Assembly: GCA_003232445.1 (NCBI GenBank)
Contig: QIJM01000661.1
Span: 1-12,638 of the forward strand
Direction: 5' to 3'
Origin: Paraglaciecola arctica
GTDB taxonomy: Bacteria > Pseudomonadota > Gammaproteobacteria > Enterobacterales > Alteromonadaceae
DNA: 12,638 bases
The notes under the pieces were generated by a model, which made no database searches, was not told where the DNA came from, and saw only the letters and a list, made by a program, of their open reading frames with translations. This document shows positions 7,660 through 12,638 of the stretch, one piece after another. The translations under genes were made by a program, and so were the position numbers. Within the stretch, counting starts at the first letter, position 1, and each line of letters begins with the position of its first letter.

Positions 7660-8521
7660 GGGTCAGTCCTAGTTGAAAACCATCACCTTGCAAGGTATTT
7701 TCACCATACACTTCTTTAGTATAAGTAAACTCTAAGCCCCAACGCTCTTTATTGGGTCGCCCGAAGTTATAGCCCAATGTTAATTCAACTTTACCTAAGT
7801 CAAACTCAGATAAAAGAGTCAGGTTACCCACTTGGTTGTCTAGATTATCAATATCATCTGCATTATTAGCACTTAAAATACCGTCTAATTTTGTACGAAA
7901 GTAAATATTTTCATTGATGTCGACACCGTACTCTAATAAGTATCTGTATTCATCAGACGGCGTATCTGTTCTGACTCGATAACCCGCTTCTACTCCAAAA
8001 TAACCATAAGGATAAAGGCTCTTACCTATTAATACTCTGAATTCAATATCTTCCTGGCCATTACCACGAGGCAATTCATCATTTTCATCATATAGATAAG
8101 GTAGTTTGACCAATAGTGATGTAGATAATACAAAAGGTTCTGCTTGCCACTGGTAACGCACACCTATTTCAGTATCGCCTAGGCCATTACTGGTGGTTTC
8201 GTTGCCAACATTATCAGACTGTTCTAACTGTTGATAAGTTACTGAGCCATAAAGTGCAAAACTACTACCTAAACCGTATTCTCCGTAATAAGTAACGTTA
8301 CTGCTAGTAAAGTCACCAAAAGTAGGACTGTCTCCTTCAAATTCGTCAGCACTGTAGGTGTTTAAAGATAATTTTCCATAACCCGATCCTTTATCTGCCA
8401 CCCATGCGCCCGCGAAGCTTGTTTGGCTAAATCCCAGAGTGGCGAAGATACTCGTTGCTACAAGCAGTTTTTTAAATGGGCTGAGGGAATGTCTAAGCCT
8501 AATTTGACGAAGAGATGTCAT
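7649..8521 (-). CDS. Outer-membrane beta-barrel protein (transporter/MetA-pathway-like fold)
   Basis: A 290-aa exported protein. Residues 1-37 form a Sec signal peptide: a basic N-terminus, the hydrophobic core LLVATSIFATLGF, and cleavage after SFA (35-37). The mature chain alternates polar and hydrophobic residues with many aromatic residues, typical of about 10-14 beta strands. It contains NGLGDTEIGVRYQW (112-125), a phrase typical of the phenol-degradation MetA-like outer-membrane family (PF13557-type), and ends in Phe (LTRVF), the usual BAM-recognition C-terminus. AAGGA lies 9 nt before the ATG. It overlaps the synthase gene by 11 bp, so the two are translationally linked. That tight coupling suggests it helps export or anchor the synthase product, but this is inference; it has no TPR scaffold like BcsC. 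Confidence 0.8.
   Translation of the reverse strand: MTSLRQIRLRHSLSPFKKLLVATSIFATLGFSQTSFAGAWVADKGSGYGKLSLNTYSADEFEGDSPTFGDFTSSNVTYYGEYGLGSSFALYGSVTYQQLEQSDNVGNETTSNGLGDTEIGVRYQWQAEPFVLSTSLLVKLPYLYDENDELPRGNGQEDIEFRVLIGKSLYPYGYFGVEAGYRVRTDTPSDEYRYLLEYGVDINENIYFRTKLDGILSANNADDIDNLDNQVGNLTLLSEFDLGKVELTLGYNFGRPNKERWGLEFTYTKEVYGENTLQGDGFQLGLTRVF
7667..7670 (-). promoter_or_regulatory. Shine-Dalgarno for the CslA-like synthase GTG start
   Basis: On the minus strand AGGA lies 7 nt before the GTG at 7659, inside the coding end of the beta-barrel gene. This supports the GTG start and the 11-bp gene overlap over any downstream ATG. Confidence 0.6.
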
Positions 8522-8562
8522 ATTTATTTTTCCTTGTTAATAAATTTATTTATAGTGGCTGT

Positions 8563-8581
8563 TGGCACTATTGACGTGCCA
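8563..8581. repeat. 6-bp inverted repeat upstream of the beta-barrel gene
   Basis: TGGCAC (8563-8568) and GTGCCA (8576-8581) are perfect inverted copies separated by 7 nt. No T tract follows on either strand, so it is not a terminator. It lies about 40 bp before the beta-barrel start and between that start and the candidate -10 box, a position suitable for an operator or a 5'-UTR hairpin. Confidence 0.45.
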
Positions 8582-8616
8582 CAAATCTTAGTGTGAAAAT
8601 TTAGGGGGATCAATGT

Positions 8617-8625
8617 GTTATAGCA
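8617..8625 (-). promoter_or_regulatory. Possible extended -10 promoter element
   Basis: On the minus strand the bases read TGCTATAAC, an extended -10 (TGnTATAAT-like) with one mismatch. No good -35 hexamer is seen 16-18 nt upstream. If real, transcription would start about 90 bp before the beta-barrel gene and include the inverted repeat in the leader. Confidence 0.25.
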
Positions 8626-8752
8626 AACGTCATTAAAATGGTTATCTTTCGTGATAAACCTGTTAGAAACACTATGACAACCGCACACTTCAGTGATATT
8701 TGCAGTGTTAATCGGGTAACCAAGGAAATGCGCTTTAATAAACGTAACGAAT

Positions 8753-9661
8753 TTAGGTTTCCGATGACTTGACTTGAGATGAATTTGACGTTTGATTAAA
8801 GCCATGCACTAATTGTCTTAAAAAGGTCTTGGGCATGGTTAAATCACCTTTATAACCTAACTCTATATCTCCATTTCTGTCGGGCACATACGCTGTTTTA
8901 AATAAATAGTCCCATGCACTTAGCGTTAGTCCAAAATTCATACCGTATTGATGCTTCGCCGGTAAATGGTAAGCGTGATGGTATAGATGCATAATTGGAT
9001 TATTGAAGATGTACTTTAGTACCCCATAATCGAGTTTCAAGTTGGCGTGATTGAGATGACCTATTACAATCGTAAAGAAATGCACCATAAAAGCCTGTTC
9101 AGGTTCAAATCCACCCATTAACATGATCCCTAATGTTTTTAAGGGTTTATATAGTACATTTTCCATCCAGTGATAGCGTAAATGACCAGCAAATCCCATT
9201 TGTTTAATAGAATGATGGACTTGATGAAAGCGCCATAAAAATGGGACACGATGCAGTATTCGGTGCGTAATCCACTGTAAAAAATCTAGCAAAACAAAAA
9301 AGGTTAATAACTGTGAAAATGGATGCCAATTGGAAAGGTCAAACCAACTTAATGACTGCATGTTGACATCTACAACATCAAAACCTTCTCCCAAAACAGC
9401 ATATATACCATTGATAACAATGCTAAAAACAAAGAAATTGAAATACATATAAAAACCATCTAACCAAAAATCCTGACGAAACGCTCCTTGATTTTTACGC
9501 CATGGAAATACGCATTCTGCCGACCATACTATGAGAGATATAATAGTTAAGCCCCAAAAATAGTTTTGCTGCCAAGGAACATCAAAAACGATATTTCGCC
9601 ACACCCATTGTGCGTTTCCGACCGCTGTGTCAGTGAATATATTGAATATGTCTAGCATCAT
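8753..9661 (-). CDS. Fatty acid hydroxylase / sterol desaturase superfamily membrane enzyme
   Basis: A 302-aa integral membrane protein of the PF04116 type, a di-iron oxygenase family. The histidine clusters are all present: HRILH (133-137), HQVHH (146-150), HLNH (202-205) and HLYHH with a further His (225-229, His232), plus His160 and His164. Hydrophobic spans lie at about 33-52, 70-90, 116-131 and 174-200. The family hydroxylates or desaturates sterols, carotenoids, fatty acids, ceramides or alkyl-glycerols, and the sequence does not say which. It starts 25 bp after the GT-C gene, with tandem ATGs at 9661 and 9658 and a weak ribosome site. Its place between glycosyltransferases suggests it modifies the lipid part of a glycolipid, which is inference. 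Confidence 0.87.
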   Translation of the reverse strand: MMLDIFNIFTDTAVGNAQWVWRNIVFDVPWQQNYFWGLTIISLIVWSAECVFPWRKNQGAFRQDFWLDGFYMYFNFFVFSIVINGIYAVLGEGFDVVDVNMQSLSWFDLSNWHPFSQLLTFFVLLDFLQWITHRILHRVPFLWRFHQVHHSIKQMGFAGHLRYHWMENVLYKPLKTLGIMLMGGFEPEQAFMVHFFTIVIGHLNHANLKLDYGVLKYIFNNPIMHLYHHAYHLPAKHQYGMNFGLTLSAWDYLFKTAYVPDRNGDIELGYKGDLTMPKTFLRQLVHGFNQTSNSSQVKSSET

Positions 9662-9686
9662 ATTTTAACCATACTGGTGTCTTTTC

Positions 9687-11213
9687 CTATACTTGCTCAG
9701 CGGTTCTGTTTTTAAAGTATTGCCATATTATTACAGCCAATATTGGAGCAAAAGTGGAGGGAACGATTATGCTGTTAAAGATAGCTTCGCTCGGCGCAGG
9801 ATAGCGTAAGTGATACAATGGAAGCGTAGCGGTTAACAATATCATAGCCCAAGTCTCAACTCTGAAATGTAACACCAGTAATGGGAAAAACCAGATACTG
9901 TACCAAGGGTAACCAGTTGGGGATAATACAAACAACGCAAAGATTATCCAAAGCCATTGATAGCCAACGCAAAAATAAGGTGCGTTTTGGCTATTGCTAG
10001 TTTGATTATTAACTTTCGGTGTTACCACAAAGCGAGTTTGTTTCATCATATAAACAAGGAACAACGCCAATATTGCCACCGTTACTATTCTCGCTATTTG
10101 GTTTGAGTTCTCAAGCCAACTTAAGCTTGTATCATTGAGTATATATTCGATGCCGGCATCCAAAGCATTAAACACAAATCCATTCACTTGCCAATATTGA
10201 CTATATTGATGCAAGCCGGAAAAATAATTGAGCGCGAGAATTTGCGGTAAAATCAACAAACTCGTTAATCCTACAAAAGCCGTCATAAAATGGCTTATCG
10301 CTTTTTTGCTTGGCTTGTTTCGAATATAAACTTGATACGCGACTATTGGCGCTAAAATAATGGGCCATAGTTTGATGCCCACGGCAAGTGCCAACAAGGT
10401 ACCACTGGACTTATACTTAGCGCTATGCAGACAATACAACGCACCTAGAATAAAGGGCACTATCAGCAGATCCATGTGTGCTGCATTTATGCCCTGAATA
10501 ATCACAATTGGGTTTAACCAATACAGGGAAATGAGTAATGTAGACTGACGATACAATGATAGAAGCTTAAACAATAACCAAACTGTCGCCAGTTCCGCAG
10601 CGAGCAAAACAAACCTCCAAGCAAGTATATCAAAAGGCGAAATAACAGCCGTTAAGCCAAAAAAAGCTTGTGCAACAGGAGGGTAAATGGATTGAATATG
10701 AGGATAGGCAACGCGCTCAAATAATGGTTCTTGCTTCAAATAGGCGAGAGACTCTTTACCAGTATTGGTATTGATGTTATTGGCTTGTCCATTAACAGCA
10801 AGTTCGTGGTTGGATAAAGTATCCGTTATAGAAGGTTTACCCTGCACTTCATTAGGTGAAGTAAGGTATGGATTGTGTCCATGAGCCACAACTGAACCAT
10901 CGAAAAAATAACGATAAAAATCGTCCTCCAAAATGGGGTGACTAGAGACAAATAATAGCCTAGCCAACAACCCAACTATAAAAACCATCTTCAACGAAGG
11001 CCGTTGCCATTGATCATGGTGGAGTCTATAAATAAAAAACAGGAAACTTATGCCAGCAGCGCACATCAGCATTACGTACCAATACACGTATTTATCGGGC
11101 CATGTTTGACTGTATTCAAACTTGAAGGATAGGGCAAAAATGGTCAACAGTGATAGCAACATCAATGCTAATGCCAAAAGCCCTAAGGGAGTTTTTCGCT
11201 TATCGAAGTCCAC
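9687..11213 (-). CDS. GT-C family membrane glycosyltransferase (copy 2)
   Basis: A 508-aa polytopic membrane protein. The first large periplasmic loop has LEDDFYRYFFDG (95-106) followed by GHNPY (112-116), the same RYxFDG-x5-Gx[DN]PY signature as the gene at 4746-6134. Shared later blocks are IYPPVA, NAAHMDLL, GIKLWP and YPWYSIW. It differs by a longer insert after the signature (about 117-165), which brings the length above copy 1. The predicted reaction is sugar transfer from a polyprenyl-phosphate donor in the periplasm; donor and acceptor are unknown. The start is GTG at 11213, with GAGAT some 9-13 nt upstream; the first internal Met is already inside the first membrane span. It begins 33 bp after the DUF547 gene. 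Confidence 0.8.
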   Translation of the reverse strand: MDFDKRKTPLGLLALALMLLSLLTIFALSFKFEYSQTWPDKYVYWYVMLMCAAGISFLFFIYRLHHDQWQRPSLKMVFIVGLLARLLFVSSHPILEDDFYRYFFDGSVVAHGHNPYLTSPNEVQGKPSITDTLSNHELAVNGQANNINTNTGKESLAYLKQEPLFERVAYPHIQSIYPPVAQAFFGLTAVISPFDILAWRFVLLAAELATVWLLFKLLSLYRQSTLLISLYWLNPIVIIQGINAAHMDLLIVPFILGALYCLHSAKYKSSGTLLALAVGIKLWPIILAPIVAYQVYIRNKPSKKAISHFMTAFVGLTSLLILPQILALNYFSGLHQYSQYWQVNGFVFNALDAGIEYILNDTSLSWLENSNQIARIVTVAILALFLVYMMKQTRFVVTPKVNNQTSNSQNAPYFCVGYQWLWIIFALFVLSPTGYPWYSIWFFPLLVLHFRVETWAMILLTATLPLYHLRYPAPSEAIFNSIIVPSTFAPILAVIIWQYFKNRTAEQV

Positions 11214-11246
11214 CTATCAAATCTCTATTAGTTCAGGCTTGAAACC

Positions 11247-12146
11247 TTAAGAGCCGCCTCTGTAGCCCCCCCCACTAGCACCGCCGCTAATAGTTTGCTT
11301 CCTAGGTGCAGAATTTATGAGGTGTTTCCAATCGAAATCATGCTTATCGCTCACGCTTGTTACATTCAATAGTTCAACCGCCATGCTGTCAGTTGCATAT
11401 TGTCTTAGGTGCGCGAGTACTTTTTGGTCATCATCATCAAACAAACGAGTTTTATTCCAAGCTAATAAACTAGATAGCCTTACTTGTGACTTCCGCACGT
11501 CCACATTACTGTCGTTGTTAAGGAATAATGTCGCCAAACTCGCCAATTGCGCATTAACTGTTTTGCCGGTAAAAGCTTCAATTCCTTTAAATGCCTGTCC
11601 TTTAACGCCATAGAATAAACCATATAAAACTAGTGGTTCTGCCCAGTGCTGCACTAATACATGTTGCTCGATATCATCAATCGATAAAGTTACACCTTCT
11701 ACCGAGACCATTTTTTCGGCCCACCAGGTTCCAACATTGCTTGGCGTGCCTCTTTTATTCTTTAAACGCTTAGCTTGTTTAATATTTAAGGTGATTTTTT
11801 CAATCACTAGTAAATTGTGTAAATTAAGCCAATATGCCAACTGTTCATCTTTATTAAGCTTTGACACAGGTATACTTGATAAATAGGTTTTATATTGTTG
11901 TGCGAATTCTAATCCTTTGCCGCGCAATTTATAGTAGCTATATTTGTCTTGTTTACGTCTACTTTCAGTAATAAAGCTTAATATAGAGTTCATAGAGGAA
12001 TGATCGACTTCAAAGGTTTGTTGTGGAATATTAGAAGCCCAACGAGAGTGTATATCTTCTTGTGCGGTTGCCGATAAGCTAATATGCAGTAAACATAATG
12101 TCAATAATCCAATGATACGGAAATTTTTAGTATTAAATTGGTGCAT
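11247..12146 (-). CDS. Secreted DUF547 protein with glycine-rich tail
   Basis: A 299-aa protein with a Sec signal peptide: basic residues at 7-10, hydrophobic core 11-24, and cleavage after ATA (26-28). No lipobox Cys is present, so it is periplasmic or released. The DUF547 (PF04784) hallmarks are YWLNLHN (105-111), the SIDDIEQHVL block (155-164) and the VNAQLASLATLFLN region (197-210). The family's usual central Cys-containing motif (C.S..CP) is replaced by LYGLFYGVKGQAF (174-186), with no Cys, so this is a divergent subtype. The C-terminus is a Gly-rich tail (287-299, GGASGGGYRGGS at the end). No molecular function is established for DUF547 to my knowledge. It is the first gene of the train; AGGCGA lies about 7 nt before the ATG. 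Confidence 0.83.
   Translation of the reverse strand: MHQFNTKNFRIIGLLTLCLLHISLSATAQEDIHSRWASNIPQQTFEVDHSSMNSILSFITESRRKQDKYSYYKLRGKGLEFAQQYKTYLSSIPVSKLNKDEQLAYWLNLHNLLVIEKITLNIKQAKRLKNKRGTPSNVGTWWAEKMVSVEGVTLSIDDIEQHVLVQHWAEPLVLYGLFYGVKGQAFKGIEAFTGKTVNAQLASLATLFLNNDSNVDVRKSQVRLSSLLAWNKTRLFDDDDQKVLAHLRQYATDSMAVELLNVTSVSDKHDFDWKHLINSAPRKQTISGGASGGGYRGGS
11266..11273. repeat. Homopolymeric C8 (G8 in the coding strand) tract
   Basis: Eight consecutive C on the + strand give a G8 run in the DUF547 gene, coding the GGG of its tail. Slippage by one base would replace the last few residues and extend the protein by 5 or so residues in either shifted frame (reading on to a TGA or TAA before the next gene). 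It is therefore a possible contingency site, or simply a by-product of Gly codons. Confidence 0.6.
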
Positions 12147-12350
12147 ATCTTTCGCCTAAGTGCATTGATTTTGTTACGTAATAATATTAGAAGGCGCTAA
12201 CAGCCAAATTCTTTCATTCGTTTACAAATTAATATGTTTTTTATCGAAAATCGCGTTGCTTTATCCGACATTCCGCACCCAATTATAGATATTAATTATC
12301 GTTTTTTAGCGACACGTTCGATGCAAATGTAAGCGTGATTTAAAAAAATA
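12147..12350. other. AT-rich intergenic region upstream of the cluster
   Basis: About 200 bp without a plausible gene on either strand. It carries the candidate promoter of the minus-strand cluster near its left end. Its right part may be more decayed IS30 sequence, because TTCGAT near 12318 could be the TFDNG region of the transposase, but this is too weak to annotate. Confidence 0.4.
12181..12208 (-). promoter_or_regulatory. Candidate promoter for the DUF547-led gene train
   Basis: On the minus strand TTTGGC (12203-12208) or TTGGCT (12202-12207) stands 15-16 nt from TATTAT (12181-12186), about 35 bp before the ATG at 12146. The -10 matches the consensus at five of six positions, but the spacing is short and the -35 is poor, so this is tentative. 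Confidence 0.3.
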
Positions 12351-12573
12351 CTACAAGAAATAAAAAGTGCTTGACGGCGATCCCCATATTTGATGGATTA
12401 TACCAATGGCCTTTTACGACAGTACTGGCCGAAAAAGACAGACTTCAAAAAAGTCTCGGCGAAAGACGTATCTGCCGTTATCATTGAGCTTAATGATCGA
12501 CCAAGAAAAAAAACTAGGATATTAAACGCCAGCTAAATTAGTGGCGGAACACATGGCTGCAATTGCAGCTTAG
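12351..12573 (+). pseudogene. IS30-family transposase, decayed 3' fragment
   Basis: Translation in pieces gives a clear IS30 transposase C-terminus. Around 12364-12387 KVLDGDPH fits the region just before the last catalytic part, though the frame has an upstream stop. From 12396 another frame reads TNGLLRQYWPKKTDF, then VSAKDVSAVIIELNDRPRKK. A third frame ends in TPAKLVAEHMAAIAA with a TAG at 12571-12573. Three lesions are visible: a deletion/frameshift between DPH and TNGLL (about 12388-12400, losing the SPWERG-like stretch), one extra A in the A8 run at 12506-12513 (removing it restores RKKLGYKTP), and a nonsense TAA at 12523-12525 where a Lys codon is expected. The N-terminal two-thirds of the gene is absent, so it cannot be functional. 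Confidence 0.88.
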
Positions 12574-12603
12574 GTGGTTATGCACTTCGAGGTTGAATCT
12601 GCC
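12351..12603 (+). mobile_element. Truncated IS30-family insertion sequence, right end only
   Basis: After the transposase remnant, 30 bp (12574-12603) include TGCACTTCGAGG and TGAATCTGCC. This resembles the terminal inverted repeats of many IS30-family elements (TGCACTT...TGAATCCGCC-like, from general knowledge of the family). No matching left inverted repeat is visible in the window, so the left end is lost. The exact right boundary is uncertain. Confidence 0.6.
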
Positions 12604-12617
12604 ACTCTTTTGAGTGG
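12602..12617. repeat. Perfect 6-bp hairpin with TTTT loop
   Basis: CCACTC (12602-12607) pairs with GAGTGG (12612-12617) around a TTTT loop. It sits at the presumed right edge of the IS30 remnant. No T tract follows, so it is not a good terminator. It could be part of the IS target site, since IS30 elements often choose palindromic targets, or chance. Confidence 0.4.
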
Positions 12618-12638
12618 AATAGGGCATGATAAACAATC

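Larger units (their letters stand above)
8522..8752 (-). other. 231-bp non-coding gap inside the gene train
   Basis: This is the only sizeable gap among the eight co-directional genes. It is AT-rich. I see no convincing intrinsic terminator for the hydroxylase gene. It contains a possible extended -10 box (8617-8625), a 6-bp inverted repeat (8563-8581), an AT-only palindrome AATAAATTTATT (8539-8550) and the AAGGA ribosome site (8531-8535) of the beta-barrel gene. An open frame crosses it (8524-8805), but its sequence looks like untranslated DNA. The gap probably holds a second promoter for the five downstream genes. Confidence 0.5.

Noticed and set aside
6139..8521. A bacterial cellulose (bcs) operon
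   Set aside because: The synthase lacks PilZ and no BcsB, BcsC or BcsZ is encoded; the block pattern is closer to CslA.
8539..8550. AT-only palindrome AATAAATTTATT as an operator
   Set aside because: In DNA this AT-rich such a palindrome is likely by chance, and it overlaps the leader next to the ribosome site; nothing else supports binding.
8524..8805. A 93-codon minus-strand open frame between the hydroxylase and beta-barrel genes
   Set aside because: It overlaps the hydroxylase 3' end by 53 bp in another frame, has no recognisable domain or ribosome site, has an unstructured composition, and covers the likely regulatory gap.
12396..12536. A short intact plus-strand gene
   Set aside because: It is the middle piece of the frameshifted IS30 transposase; the true C-terminus continues in another frame to 12573.

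Overview
The window looks like chromosomal DNA of a marine gammaproteobacterium, most likely an Alteromonadales member (Alteromonas/Paraglaciecola/Glaciecola-like). This is inferred from moderate AT content, the gapA-yeaD gene order also found in enterics, Sec signal peptides with an outer-membrane beta-barrel (Gram-negative), and an IS30-type remnant. No marker gene fixes the genus.

Left edge (1-969, + strand): the last six codons of a glyceraldehyde-3-phosphate dehydrogenase gene (gapA), a strong intrinsic terminator, then a complete D-hexose-6-phosphate mutarotase gene (yeaD). yeaD converges on, and overlaps by 11 bp, the end of a long minus-strand gene train.

Main body (959-12146, all on the - strand): eight genes, read right to left. 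They encode a secreted DUF547 protein; a polytopic GT-C glycosyltransferase; a fatty acid hydroxylase/sterol desaturase-family membrane enzyme; (a 231-bp gap with possible regulatory sites); an outer-membrane beta-barrel; a processive GT2 synthase resembling plant CslA mannan/glucomannan synthases; a second GT-C glycosyltransferase; a large membrane flavoprotein fused to a NapH/NosR-like iron-sulfur module; and a GT2-DUF2064 fusion. The last five overlap or are 3-4 nt apart and are almost certainly one transcriptional unit. The three promoter-proximal genes point the same way and may be co-transcribed with them.

How they may work together (inference): the GT2-DUF2064 protein resembles polyprenyl-phosphate-sugar synthases. 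It could charge a lipid carrier whose sugar is used on the periplasmic side by the two GT-C enzymes. The CslA-like synthase would build and thread a beta-glycan across the inner membrane. The beta-barrel would serve at the outer membrane. The hydroxylase and the redox membrane protein suggest that a lipid component is also modified. No characterised operon of this composition is known to me, so the cluster is a candidate undescribed envelope glycan or glycolipid system.

Right edge (12147-12638): about 200 bp of AT-rich upstream DNA holding a possible promoter for the cluster. It is followed by the decayed 3' end of an IS30-family transposase gene on the + strand, with frameshift, nonsense and deletion lesions, and what looks like the element's right end with a small hairpin.
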